Of a stretch of 64,000 bases of DNA, positions 53,728 through 62,158 are shown piece after piece. The DNA comes from Botryobacter ruber (GTDB lineage: Bacteria > Bacteroidota > Bacteroidia > Cytophagales > Hymenobacteraceae). Positions within the stretch are counted from its first letter, which is position 1; each line of letters opens with the position of its first letter. Where the stretch lies: contig NZ_QCZK02000051.1 in the NCBI RefSeq assembly GCF_003347595.2, positions 1 through 64,000 of the forward strand, given 5' to 3'. A program made the translations under genes and the position numbers. The notes beneath the pieces are model-generated. The model saw only the letters and a program-made list of their open reading frames with translations. It did no database searches and was not told where the DNA came from.

Positions 53728-55191
53728 ATGTCCTGCCGTATACCTCTTTTTTTTGTCGGCCTGCTGCTTTTCCTGGGTAGCTGCTACCGCATGCGCAACT
53801 CCTCCGGGGGCGGAGAAGGCACTATCCGGACAGCCACACGCCCCGTAAATCCTGCTGATGTGGCGCTTCCCGAGGGTTATACCATCGAGCCCGTCGCCAC
53901 CGGCCTCACCTTCCCGACAAGCGTTGCCCTAAACGAGCAGGGACAGGTATTTGTACTAGAAGCCGGTTATGCCTATGGCGAGGTGTGGGAGGCGCCGCGG
54001 CTGCTGCGCATTAACCCTTCCGGTGACTACACCACCGTTGCCACCGGCTCCCGCAACGGCCCCTGGACCGGCGTAACCTACCACAACGGCAGCTTTTATG
54101 TGGCGGAAGGCGGACAAATGGAAGGCGGCAAAATCCTGCGTATCTCCCCGGACGGCACCATAACGCCACTGATCGAAAACCTGCCCAGCCGCGGCGACCA
54201 CCACACCAACACGCCTGTCATCGGCCCCGACGGCTACCTCTACTTTGGCCAGGGCACCGCCACCAATTCCGCGGTAGTCGGGCCGGATAACTTCGAGTTC
54301 GGCTGGCTCAAACGCTACCCCGATTTCCACGACATCCCCTGCCAGGACATCACCCTTTCCGGCACCAACTTCGAAAGCGACAACCCCCTTACCGACGATA
54401 AAAAAGACAAAGCCACCACCGGCGCCTACGCTCCTTTTGGCACAGCCACCACCGCAGGCCAGGTAATAAAAGGGCAGCTGCCCTGCTCCGGTGCCGTTAT
54501 GCGCATACCCGTAGCGGGCGGTCCGGTAGAACTGGTGGCCTGGGGCCTGCGCAACCCCTACGGCCTGGCTTTTTCGCCTGACGGGCAACTTTACGTAAGC
54601 GACAACGGCTTCGACGATCGCGGCTCCCGCCCTGTGTGGGGCAACGGCGATTACCTATGGGCCATAGAGCAAGGCAGCTGGTACGGCTGGCCCGACTATG
54701 TCGGTGGACTGGCCTTTAACGGCGACCGTTTTCACCCGCCCGGCGGCACCGCACCCAAGCCACTGCTGGCCCAACAACCTGGTCAGCCGCCAAAACCTGC
54801 GGCCTCGCTGGGGGTACATTCCTCCTCCGATGGCTTCGACTTTTCCAGGAGCAGCACCTTTGGCTATGAAGGGCAGGCTTTTGTAGCACAATTCGGCGAC
54901 ATGGCTTCGGGGGTAGGCAAGGTATTGGCTCCCGTAGGATACAAGGTGGTGCGGGTGGATGTAAACACAGGCGTGGTAACAGACTTTGCAGCAAACAAAG
55001 GCAAAGAAACCGGGCCAGCTTCTAAACTGAAAAGCGGCGGACTTGAACGACCTGTAGCTGCAAAGTTTTCACCGGATGGCAACACGCTCTACATCGTAGA
55101 CTTCGGCATCATGAAAACAACAGAAAAGGGACCCGAGCCGCAACTGAAGACGGGCGTCATCTGGAAAGTAACCCGGAAAGGAAGCCAATGA
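53728..55191 (+). CDS. Glucose/sorbosone dehydrogenase-family lipoprotein
   Basis: 487 residues from MSCRIPLFFVGLLLFLGSC, a lipobox signal. The body is a six-bladed beta-propeller of the PQQ-dependent glucose/sorbosone dehydrogenase family: IEPVATGLTFPTSVALNEQG, RNPYGLAFSPDGQLYVSDNG and AAKFSPDGNTLYIVDFG are typical blades. It likely oxidises a sugar or alcohol in the periplasm and passes electrons to the cytochrome c encoded next, whose ATG overlaps its stop (ATGA). A longer start at 53680 adds no signal-like sequence. Confidence 0.85.
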   Translation: MSCRIPLFFVGLLLFLGSCYRMRNSSGGGEGTIRTATRPVNPADVALPEGYTIEPVATGLTFPTSVALNEQGQVFVLEAGYAYGEVWEAPRLLRINPSGDYTTVATGSRNGPWTGVTYHNGSFYVAEGGQMEGGKILRISPDGTITPLIENLPSRGDHHTNTPVIGPDGYLYFGQGTATNSAVVGPDNFEFGWLKRYPDFHDIPCQDITLSGTNFESDNPLTDDKKDKATTGAYAPFGTATTAGQVIKGQLPCSGAVMRIPVAGGPVELVAWGLRNPYGLAFSPDGQLYVSDNGFDDRGSRPVWGNGDYLWAIEQGSWYGWPDYVGGLAFNGDRFHPPGGTAPKPLLAQQPGQPPKPAASLGVHSSSDGFDFSRSSTFGYEGQAFVAQFGDMASGVGKVLAPVGYKVVRVDVNTGVVTDFAANKGKETGPASKLKSGGLERPVAAKFSPDGNTLYIVDFGIMKTTEKGPEPQLKTGVIWKVTRKGSQ

Positions 55192-55550
55192 AAAAGACCA
55201 TGAAAAAGACGTTGCTCCTGCCTTGTTTGCTGCTTTTCCTGCTTGCCTGCGGCACTGCCAGGCGTGGCGAACCGCTTTATGCTCCCGTGCCTGTTTCGGA
55301 ACCTGCCGTTGCCAAAGGCGAGGTGGTGTTTAACCGTTTCTGCCAGAAGTGCCACCCGGGCGGCGAGGCGGGACTGGGTCCTGCTATCAATAACAAACCG
55401 GTGCCCGGCTTCATCATCCGGTTACAGGTCCGGAAAGGACTGGGCGTGATGCCTGCCTTTAAGGAAAAAGTAATTTCGGAGGAAGACCTGGACAACCTGA
55501 TGGCGTACCTCAAAACCTTACGAAAAGCAAAAAAACAGACAGCCACTTGA
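55188..55550 (+). CDS. Mono-haem cytochrome c lipoprotein
   Basis: A 120-residue protein with a lipoprotein signal (TLLLPCLLLFLLAC), one haem motif CQKCH (about residue 52 in VVFNRFCQKCHPGGEAG) and a distal methionine candidate (GVMPAF). It would accept electrons from the upstream dehydrogenase at the periplasmic membrane. Start by ATG at 55188 in an ATGA overlap; MKKTLLLP four codons later is an alternative. Its stop overlaps the next start as TTGA. Confidence 0.87.
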   Translation: MKKTMKKTLLLPCLLLFLLACGTARRGEPLYAPVPVSEPAVAKGEVVFNRFCQKCHPGGEAGLGPAINNKPVPGFIIRLQVRKGLGVMPAFKEKVISEEDLDNLMAYLKTLRKAKKQTAT

Positions 55551-56626
55551 AGCTCCTTTGCCTCCTGCTCCTCCTGTCCTGCTACAGCCAGGCCACCGCC
55601 CAGAACCCTGACAGCACCAATGCCAGGCAAAGGAGGGTTTTGCTTTTGCCAACCGTAGGGCATGCGCCCGAAACCCGCTGGTACATAGGTGCCTTTTCGC
55701 TCTTCACCCTCCGTCACCACTCCGGCACCCACACCCGCCCTTCTCAATTTATAGCAGCGGCAAACTTTACCCAAAACCGCCAGCTTGTCTTGTCAACGGA
55801 GTGGAACGTTTTTGCCAAAGAAGGTAACTACTACAGCACCGGCGAACTGGTGTACCTCAAATTCCCGGAGAATTTCTACGGCATCGGCCCGGACGCACCC
55901 GCCGGGCACGTGGAACAATACGACAGCAAACGCATTGAATTTAACGTCACGCTGCTCCGCCGCATTAAACGCCACCTGTACGTGGGGCCGAGGTACCAGT
56001 TGCAGTACATGTTCGCGCTGGAGCCTGCACCTGGCGGCATCCTGGACCGAAAGCTCGTTCCCGGCGCCACCGGAGGCCTTTCATCAGGAGTTGGCGCAGC
56101 AGCGGTCTTCGATAACCGGCAGCACATCCTGAACCCGCAGCAGGGAACTTATGCTGCCGCTTCTGCTACAGCTTTTGGCAGAGCCACCGGCAGCGACTTT
56201 GGTTTTATCCGTTACCAGCTGGACCTGCGCCACTATTTCCGGCTGCCCTGGCAGCAGCACCTGCTTGCTCTGCAAGCCTACGGCGTTTTTAGCAGCGGCA
56301 GTCCGCCTTTCCGGATGCTGGGCCTGCTGGGCAGTTCCTCCATCATGCGGGGCTACTACCCGGGCCGCTACCGCGAACGGCAATACCTGGCGCTCCAGGC
56401 GGAGTACCGCCTGCCGCTATTCCGGCGTTTCGGAGCAGCAGCCTTCGCAGGCGCCGGCGATGTAGCCTACCAGCTCCGGCAGTTCCAGCTCACAGAGTTC
56501 AAACCCAGCTACGGCCTTGGCCTCCGGTTCAAAATAAACCGCCAGGAAAACCTCAACCTCCGCCTCGACTACGCCCGCGGCCACAACACCTCCGCCTTTT
56601 ACCTTACCCTGGGAGAAGCGTTTTGA
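55547..56626 (+). CDS. BamA/TamA-like outer-membrane beta-barrel, TTG start
   Basis: 359 residues: signal peptide (MKLLCLLLLLSCYSQATA, then Q), no POTRA domains, and a barrel whose strands resemble the surface-antigen (D15) family: GLLGSSSIMRGYYPGRYRER is close to the conserved RGY-type loop motif, followed by LALQAEYRLPLFRRFGAAAF. The start is TTG at 55547, overlapping the cytochrome stop (TTGA), and no ATG gives the signal peptide. It is the third gene of a coupled operon; its role with a dehydrogenase and cytochrome is unclear. Confidence 0.78.
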   Translation: MKLLCLLLLLSCYSQATAQNPDSTNARQRRVLLLPTVGHAPETRWYIGAFSLFTLRHHSGTHTRPSQFIAAANFTQNRQLVLSTEWNVFAKEGNYYSTGELVYLKFPENFYGIGPDAPAGHVEQYDSKRIEFNVTLLRRIKRHLYVGPRYQLQYMFALEPAPGGILDRKLVPGATGGLSSGVGAAAVFDNRQHILNPQQGTYAAASATAFGRATGSDFGFIRYQLDLRHYFRLPWQQHLLALQAYGVFSSGSPPFRMLGLLGSSSIMRGYYPGRYRERQYLALQAEYRLPLFRRFGAAAFAGAGDVAYQLRQFQLTEFKPSYGLGLRFKINRQENLNLRLDYARGHNTSAFYLTLGEAF

Positions 56627-57112
56627 AAGTTTAGGAGTTTGGGAGGTAGAGAGTTTAAGAGGTAGAAAGGTAGAAATTTTGTAGGGGGTGAAGATTTTCA
56701 ACCCTGTAACTGAGAGGTAGAGAGGTTGGGGGTATGGCTGTAGAGACGCGATGCCCGCGTCTCCTGCACGAACCACAGACAAATCCAACCAATCCTGTTA
56801 TTCCTTAAATCATCTCAATCTTGTTCAGACAAATTCAATCCTGAAAATCCAATAATCTGTCGAATCCGAATTCAGACAAAAAGACAAACAAATAATCACA
56901 CCCATCATTTCATCACTGCCATCAGCGGTCGCAGAGGCTGTGGTGGCAGGCGCAGAAAGGATTTTTTTGTCTGAACCAGGATTAACCAGATTAGTGGATT
57001 AACAGGATTAGGTTTGTCTGTGATTCGTGAATGGGTTGAAAATCTTCACCCCCTACAAAATCCTAACCTCTCTACCTCCCAAACTCCTAAACTCCTAAAC
57101 TCCTAAACTTCC
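56627..57112. repeat. Composite intergenic element, copy B (inverted relative to A)
   Basis: Order: G-rich tracts (56627-56672); GTAGGGGGTGAAGATTTTCA (about 56680); GTAGAGACGCGATGCCCGCG (about 56742); CGAACCACAGACAAATCC (about 56769); a TTCAGACAAA block; the 28-bp repeat (56931-56955); TTTGTCTGAACCAGGATT and TTTGTCTGTGATTCGTGAAT (to 57029); the variant hairpin GGGTTGAAAATCTTCACCCC (from 57032); and C-rich tracts. Block by block this is the reverse complement of 6207-6664. No gene in the 568 bases up to era. Confidence 0.8.
56931..56955 (-). repeat. 28-bp intergenic repeat (nested in composite B)
   Basis: GCAGAGGCTGTGGTGGCAGG then CGCAG, in the same nested position as the copy in composite A, but the flanking bases differ. 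Confidence 0.75.
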
Positions 57113-57167
57113 ATGCCCTCCCCAATAACTAATAACCAATAACTAACAACAAACCGTAAAAAAGAAG

Positions 57168-57175
57168 TAATTTTG
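57168..57175 (+). promoter_or_regulatory. -7 box TAATTTTG for era
   Basis: TAATTTTG lies 20 bases before the era start and right after the composite element. No clear -33 element. Confidence 0.6.
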
Positions 57176-57194
57176 CATCCTTAAATCCGAGAGC

Positions 57195-58082
57195 ATGGCC
57201 GACACTCCGCACAAAGCTGGTTTTGTAAGTATCGTGGGCAAACCCAATGTGGGCAAATCTACGCTGATGAATGCCCTGGTGGGGGAGAAACTTTCTATCA
57301 TCACCTCCAAGGCGCAAACCACGCGGCACCGCATTATGGGCATATTGAACGGAGATGACTTCCAGATTGTCTACTCTGATACGCCTGGTATCATTAAGCC
57401 GCAGTACGCCCTGCACGAGTCTATGATGAGCTTTGTGCGCACCTCCCTCGAAGATGCCGATATTATCCTGTTCGTGACCGATATTTATGAGAAACACGAC
57501 GAGGACGATGTGATCAAACGCCTGCAGCACGCCCAGGTGCCTATTCTGCTCCTCATTAACAAAATTGACCAGGCCAGCGAGGAAGAGCTGGCGGAAAAGG
57601 TAGCGTACTGGCAGGAGAAGATGCAGCCAACGGAAATCCTGCCGATCTCGGCGCTGCATAACTTTGGCTTAGACCATTTGTTTCAGCGATTGCTGCACTA
57701 CCTGCCCGAGCATCCGGCCTTTTACCCGAAGGACGAACTGACTGACAAGCCCGAGCGTTTCTTTGTGTCGGAGATGATACGCGAGAAGATTTTTCTCAAC
57801 TACAAAAAAGAAATTCCCTACAGCTGCGAAGTGGTGGTAGAGGAATTTAAAGAGGAAGCCGACATCATCCGTATCCGGGCTGAAATAAGCGTGGAGCGCA
57901 AAAGCCAGAAAGGCATCGTGATCGGCCACAAAGGCGAAGCCCTGAAAAAGGTGGGAACACAGGCCCGCCAGGATATGGAAGCGTTTTTCCAGAAAAAGAT
58001 TTTTCTTGATTTATATGTGCGCGTGAACGAAAACTGGCGAACAGACCAGAAGCTGCTGCGGCGCTTCGGCTACAGCGAGTAA
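57195..58082 (+). CDS. era: GTPase Era
   Basis: Era binds the 3' end of 16S rRNA and assists 30S assembly. The 295-residue protein has G1 GKPNVGKST near residue 15, G3 DTPG, G4 NKID, and a C-terminal KH domain (IRIRAEISVERKSQKGIVIG, then HKGEALKKVG). It is followed after 72 bases by der, another ribosome-assembly GTPase, on the same strand. Confidence 0.95.
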   Translation: MADTPHKAGFVSIVGKPNVGKSTLMNALVGEKLSIITSKAQTTRHRIMGILNGDDFQIVYSDTPGIIKPQYALHESMMSFVRTSLEDADIILFVTDIYEKHDEDDVIKRLQHAQVPILLLINKIDQASEEELAEKVAYWQEKMQPTEILPISALHNFGLDHLFQRLLHYLPEHPAFYPKDELTDKPERFFVSEMIREKIFLNYKKEIPYSCEVVVEEFKEEADIIRIRAEISVERKSQKGIVIGHKGEALKKVGTQARQDMEAFFQKKIFLDLYVRVNENWRTDQKLLRRFGYSE

Positions 58083-58108
58083 GTAGAATTGGCACAGCAT
58101 AAAGCTTC

Positions 58109-58143
58109 GGTGCAGGGTGCACCGGGGACACTTTAACCCTTTT
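58109..58143 (+). terminator. Possible weak terminator between era and der
   Basis: CGGTGCA (58109-58115) pairs with TGCACCG (58119-58125) with a 3-base loop, then a GC-rich gap before T-rich DNA. The T-run is distant, so it may be only an attenuator or chance. Confidence 0.3.
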
Positions 58144-58154
58144 ATTTTTTACAG

Positions 58155-59468
58155 ATGTCATCAAACATCATTGCCATTGTAGGCCGCCCCAACGTGGGCA
58201 AATCAACTTTCTTTAATCGCCTGATTGGCCAGCGCAAAGCCATTATGGATAACGTGAGCGGCGTTACCCGCGACCGCAGCTACGGCCACGGCGACTGGAC
58301 AGGCAAATTTTTTACTGTAATAGATACCGGCGGTTACGTGCACGGCACCGACGATATTTTTGAAGAAGAGATAAACAAGCAGGTAGAACTGGCCATTAAA
58401 GAAGCCGACGTGATCCTGTTTATGGTAGACGTAGACGCCGGCCTCACCGACCTCGACAAGGAATTTGCCAACGTACTCCGCCGCACCGATAAGCCTGTTT
58501 ATATAGTAGCCAACAAAGCCGACACCACCGAACGCTCCCAGCAAATCGGTGAGTTTTATTCGTTAGGTGTTGGCATCGACATTTTCCCGGTTTCGTCGCA
58601 GAGTGGTTCGGGCACCGGCGACCTGCTGGACGAAGTGGTAAAGCACTTTAAAGACCAGGGCGTAGAAGATCCGGACGCAGGCATACCAAAATTTGCGGTA
58701 CTCGGAAGACCAAACGCAGGCAAGTCCTCTTTTGTGAACCTGCTGCTGGGCGAGGAGCGTAACATCGTAACCGATATTGCCGGCACCACCCGCGACGCCA
58801 TCCACTCCCGCTACAAAGCCTACGGCAAAGAGTTTATCATTGTAGATACGGCCGGTCTGCGCCGCAAAAGCAAAGTAAGCGAAGATATCGAATTTTACTC
58901 GGTGATGCGCGCCGTGCGTGCGCTCGAAGATGCCGACGTCTGTATCATCATGCTCGATGCCACGCGTGGCATTGAGGCGCAGGATGTAAACATCATTTCG
59001 CTTGCCGAAAAAAACCGCAAAGGCATGGTGATCCTGGTAAACAAGTGGGACCTGGTGGAAAAAGACACTCTCTCCACCAAACGCTTTGAGGAGGAGATAC
59101 TGGAGCGGATTGCGCCTATTAAGTACGTTCCTGTTATTTTCACCTCGGTAGTAACCAAGCAGCGGGTGCACAAGGCCATCGAAACGGCCATGGAAGTATA
59201 CGACCGCAAAACGCAGAAAATCCCGACATCCAAGCTCAACGACCTGGTGCTGCCCGACATTGAGCGGTATCCGCCGCCTGCTATCAAAGGGAAGTATGTG
59301 AAAATAAAGTACATCACGCAGCTGCCCACGCACAACCCAACATTTGCGTTCTTCTGTAACCTGCCGCAGTACATCAAGGAGCCCTACGCGCGCTACCTCG
59401 AAAACAGCATCCGGAAACATTTTAATTTTGAGGGAGTGCCTATCAACCTGGTATTCAGAAAAAAATAA
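58155..59468 (+). CDS. der: GTPase Der (EngA)
   Basis: Der is a double-GTPase needed for 50S ribosome assembly. The 437 residues show G-domain 1 (GRPNVGKST near 10, DTGG), G-domain 2 (GRPNAGKSS near 183, DTAGLRRKSK, NKWD) and the C-terminal KH-like domain (IKYITQLPTHNPTFAFFCNL). Length is standard. It pairs with era just upstream. Confidence 0.95.
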   Translation: MSSNIIAIVGRPNVGKSTFFNRLIGQRKAIMDNVSGVTRDRSYGHGDWTGKFFTVIDTGGYVHGTDDIFEEEINKQVELAIKEADVILFMVDVDAGLTDLDKEFANVLRRTDKPVYIVANKADTTERSQQIGEFYSLGVGIDIFPVSSQSGSGTGDLLDEVVKHFKDQGVEDPDAGIPKFAVLGRPNAGKSSFVNLLLGEERNIVTDIAGTTRDAIHSRYKAYGKEFIIVDTAGLRRKSKVSEDIEFYSVMRAVRALEDADVCIIMLDATRGIEAQDVNIISLAEKNRKGMVILVNKWDLVEKDTLSTKRFEEEILERIAPIKYVPVIFTSVVTKQRVHKAIETAMEVYDRKTQKIPTSKLNDLVLPDIERYPPPAIKGKYVKIKYITQLPTHNPTFAFFCNLPQYIKEPYARYLENSIRKHFNFEGVPINLVFRKK

Positions 59469-59501
59469 AGATTTTTTTATTTAGATATTCAGATATACTC
59501 T

Positions 59502-59509
59502 TATATTTG
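59502..59509 (+). promoter_or_regulatory. -7 box TATATTTG for the acidic lipoprotein
   Basis: TATATTTG, 32 bases before the ATG at 59541. The -33 element is weak. Confidence 0.55.
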
Positions 59510-59540
59510 ATGCTTCATACAAAAAAATCATCAAAACAAA

Positions 59541-59729
59541 ATGAAAAAAGTATACGGACTATTATTCGCTGCAGGCCTTTTCGCTTTCGCTTCTTGTGAT
59601 TCTGACACTACCACTGGTGTAGAAGAAACTGAAACAGTAGAAACTGTTGAAGAGCCTGTTATGGAAGAAGACATGACAGTAGACACTACTATGGATACTA
59701 CTGTAGACACTACTGCTGTTGTTGAGTAG
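59541..59729 (+). CDS. Small acidic lipoprotein, twin A
   Basis: A 62-residue lipoprotein: signal MKKVYGLLFAAGLFAFASC with DS after the cysteine, then a body made almost only of Glu, Asp, Thr and Val (EETETVETVEEPVMEEDMTV, then TTMDTTVDTT-type repeats). It has a promoter box before it and its own terminator after it. Its function is unknown; it is an envelope lipoprotein of very low complexity. It parallels the next gene in length and plan. Confidence 0.8.
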   Translation: MKKVYGLLFAAGLFAFASCDSDTTTGVEETETVETVEEPVMEEDMTVDTTMDTTVDTTAVVE

Positions 59730-59777
59730 TTCAGGCACAGAACCTATGTAGCTCCTGTTGCAAAACAGGCATATAAA

Positions 59778-59812
59778 ACAAAAAGGCGCTCCCGGGAGCG
59801 CCTTTTTGTTTT
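59778..59812 (+). terminator. Rho-independent terminator after twin A
   Basis: AAAAAGGCGCTCCC pairs with GGGAGCGCCTTTTT directly, a 14-bp palindrome with a T-rich tail. Confidence 0.9.
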
Positions 59813-59930
59813 ATATGCCTCAAACTTAATATAGCCGTGTGCGTATGCTTCTGGAACTGCAGTGCACCATGCACTACAAAGCAGCGTTGCGCAGAAATTT
59901 TGTTCAACCAACACCTATAACCTTATACCA

Positions 59931-60119
59931 ATGAGAAAACCATTATTTTTCCTGCTGGCTGCCGGCCTGCTCACCTTTGCCTCCTGCGACTCTCCCCAGG
60001 AAAACCGACAGGAAGAGACCGAAGACAGGGCTGAAGAGACTGCCGATGAACTAGAAGATGCAGCCGAAGAAACCGCTGACGAAACAGAAGACGCAGTCGA
60101 GGATGTAGAAAGACATTAA
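59931..60119 (+). CDS. Small acidic lipoprotein, twin B
   Basis: 62 residues from the ATG at 59931: signal MRKPLFFLLAAGLLTFASC with DS after the cysteine, as in twin A, then a glutamate-rich helical body with EETADELEDAAEETADETED repeats. It has exactly the length of twin A but a helix-type repeat instead of T/V. A longer reading from 59862 has no signal character and is not used. It ends at a terminator. Confidence 0.78.
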   Translation: MRKPLFFLLAAGLLTFASCDSPQENRQEETEDRAEETADELEDAAEETADETEDAVEDVERH

Positions 60120-60125
60120 CGCCAC

Positions 60126-60157
60126 AGAGACAGGTCCACAGCCTGTCTCTTTTTTTA
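60126..60157 (+). terminator. Rho-independent terminator after twin B
   Basis: AGAGACAGG (60126-60134) pairs with CCTGTCTCT (60142-60150), followed by seven T. Confidence 0.9.
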
Positions 60158-60171
60158 TTTAACCCGGTCCT

Positions 60172-60741
60172 TTATGCCCCCAACCTTCGCTGCAACAGGC
60201 CATTCACTACCTGAAAGAGACGTTTTGGCTTAAACGTGCGCCACGGAAGTTCTTCCATCTCTCCCCCCGAATTAATGTAATAGTCCAGGCTGTAGTTCTT
60301 CATTTCCTCCAGCACAAAATCGCGGAAGCAGATGGCAGCAATCCAGCCATCCTCCACATCTTCAAACCATTCTTCATAATAGGAATCGTCGGAGCCGTGG
60401 AAGTTAAATACGTTCTCGCCTATCAGGATGAAGTGTTTAATGCCTTCCTGCACCAACGGGTCGATAATGTTGCGCTTCAGCTGCATGATGTCGTTGTTCA
60501 GCGCATCATTCCATTCCCCTATAAACTCAATTACGGTAAAGCCAAGGTCGTAGTCGGTGTAAAGAATTTTCAGGAACAGCGTTTCAGAATCCATATCATC
60601 CCACTGCGGGTGTATGTAATACCCGTAGATGTTATGGGTGAACTCCATTAAGCTGTTTTCTGCACCATACAAAGGAGATCGCGGATCCTCAGTGGCAGAA
60701 TATAATTCCAGCCAGTTGTAGTAGGGCTCTATCGTATGCAT
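60172..60741 (-). CDS. Conserved-type cytoplasmic protein, unknown function
   Basis: 189 residues, no signal peptide or membrane segment, acidic and aromatic-rich (MHTIEPYYNWLELYSATEDP, NVFNFHGSDDSYYEEWFEDV). It has no motif I recognise. It converges with twin B across a short gap and diverges from the gene at 61019. It is plausible as a Bacteroidota-specific protein. Confidence 0.7.
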   Translation of the reverse strand: MHTIEPYYNWLELYSATEDPRSPLYGAENSLMEFTHNIYGYYIHPQWDDMDSETLFLKILYTDYDLGFTVIEFIGEWNDALNNDIMQLKRNIIDPLVQEGIKHFILIGENVFNFHGSDDSYYEEWFEDVEDGWIAAICFRDFVLEEMKNYSLDYYINSGGEMEELPWRTFKPKRLFQVVNGLLQRRLGA

Positions 60742-60847
60742 GAGTAAAGTATAAATTAAATGCTGCCACTAACCGGTAAGGATGACCGGTACCAAACTAA
60801 TTTACTAAAGCAGCAGCACAAAGTTGAAGGATTTGAGCAGATTTTTT

Positions 60848-60879
60848 CTGCTGCCCCAGCCACCATACCCTCTGCTGCT
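60848..60879 (+). repeat. 28-bp intergenic repeat
   Basis: CTGCTGCCCCAGCCACCATA then CCCTCTGCTGC, in the divergent 277-base interval before 61019. Confidence 0.7.
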
Positions 60880-60925
60880 ATTTCCCGGAAACAGGAACAC
60901 CAACACAGGTCTGCCACAAAATTGT

Positions 60926-60933
60926 TACCTTTG
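60926..60933 (+). promoter_or_regulatory. -7 box TACCTTTG before the TPR-like protein
   Basis: TACCTTTG; the transcript would start near 60940, so translation must begin at 60983 or 61019, not further upstream. Confidence 0.6.
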
Positions 60934-61018
60934 CCTGACAATAAAAAATTATATACCACCCTTTGTTTCTGACGTTATCTATATGTTCAGGCAATCCGGA
61001 ATACTAAATCCAGTTTTT

Positions 61019-62089
61019 ATGTCAAAACATACTTACCTCCTGCTCATAAAGTCCCTGTTGCTGCTGCTCTTGTGCTGCAGTGCCGGCCACAGCGCCTTTG
61101 CTGCTCCGGATTATACTAAAGTGTATCATCCTGTTATTAACAACGCCGAATTAAGTATTGTGGCAGCAGATTATGAGGCGGCACTGCAGCATTACAAAGC
61201 GGCCTTTGCTGCCGTGCCGGAACCTTTTGCAAAAGACTATTACAATGCAGCAGCTTGTGCCGTACTGGCCGGAGACGAAAGCCGGGCCTACAAATACCTG
61301 AAAGAGCTGGTGCAGAAGGGCGTGGAGCTGGAGTATCTGCAAAAGCAGGAGGCATTCGCCCCGCTGCACGACACCAGGAAGTGGCGAAAGCTTGTAAAAA
61401 AGTATCCTAAAACGCGAAAGAAATTTACCGAGAACGCCAACCTGGATTTACGTGCCGACCTGGATGAGCTGTATGCCCGCGACCAGTACTTCCGGCAGGC
61501 CGCCGGTGGCCTGCGGGTTTACGGCGACACCCTCCGGAAAATAGAAACTGCCAATACCGAAATTTTACTCAACCTGATAAAGCAGCACGGTTACCCGGGC
61601 GAGGCACTGATTGGCGTAGCCGATACCATGGAACTGCTGCCCCGCTTCAGCATTGTGATACAGCGGCAGACAAAAGCCTTAAACGGCCATGACTTCACCA
61701 CAATTTTAACCGATGCAGTGCGCCAGGGAAGAATAGCCCCGCACGCAGCGGCTTACCTGATAGAGCAGCAGCAAACCAACGACCTGTACAAAGTACGTGC
61801 GCTGGTAAAAGTAGCCTGCACCAAACCAAAAGACTGCGAAAAAGATCCCAAGCTCGCGGATATAAACAAATACCAGACAGAAAAACTGACCGAGCAGCAG
61901 GAGCAACAGGTAAACAAGCTTCGGCTGGCACTGGGAATGGAGCCCCTGGCCGACTACCGCAAAAAAGTACACTACGGCCTGAACGACAAACGCTTTAAAC
62001 TGGAATACACGGGTGCCGTTGCCAACTACATTGTGCCAAGCAAAGAGGCTGCAAAGGTGATGCTGGAGGGGCTGGTAGCGGTGGAGTAG
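61019..62089 (+). CDS. Exported TPR-like protein, unknown function
   Basis: 356 residues from MSKHTYLLLIKSLLLLLLCC, a signal peptide with cleavage near AFA|A. The region AADYEAALQHYKAAFAAVPE to ACAVLAGDESRAYKYLKELV forms two TPR-like helical pairs, followed by a larger helical domain (DLDELYARDQYFRQAAGGLR) that is not recognised. It is likely periplasmic. Start at 60983 (MFRQSG) is possible; starts upstream of the -7 box at 60926 are excluded. Confidence 0.72.
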   Translation: MSKHTYLLLIKSLLLLLLCCSAGHSAFAAPDYTKVYHPVINNAELSIVAADYEAALQHYKAAFAAVPEPFAKDYYNAAACAVLAGDESRAYKYLKELVQKGVELEYLQKQEAFAPLHDTRKWRKLVKKYPKTRKKFTENANLDLRADLDELYARDQYFRQAAGGLRVYGDTLRKIETANTEILLNLIKQHGYPGEALIGVADTMELLPRFSIVIQRQTKALNGHDFTTILTDAVRQGRIAPHAAAYLIEQQQTNDLYKVRALVKVACTKPKDCEKDPKLADINKYQTEKLTEQQEQQVNKLRLALGMEPLADYRKKVHYGLNDKRFKLEYTGAVANYIVPSKEAAKVMLEGLVAVE

Positions 62090-62110
62090 CGGCAAAGCAA
62101 ATAAAGCTTT

Positions 62111-62137
62111 CTGCAGCTGCCACCACAGCCGCTGCTC
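62111..62137 (+). repeat. 28-bp intergenic repeat
   Basis: CTGCAGCTGCCACCA followed by CAGCCGCTGCTC. It lies between the convergent stops at 62089 and 62159. Confidence 0.75.
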
Positions 62138-62158
62138 CTCATTTATGGCAGAGACGGC

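Noticed and set aside
60824-61018. N-terminal extension of the TPR-like gene
   Set aside because: It would begin upstream of the -7 box and run through a 28-bp repeat; the signal peptide starts only at 61019.
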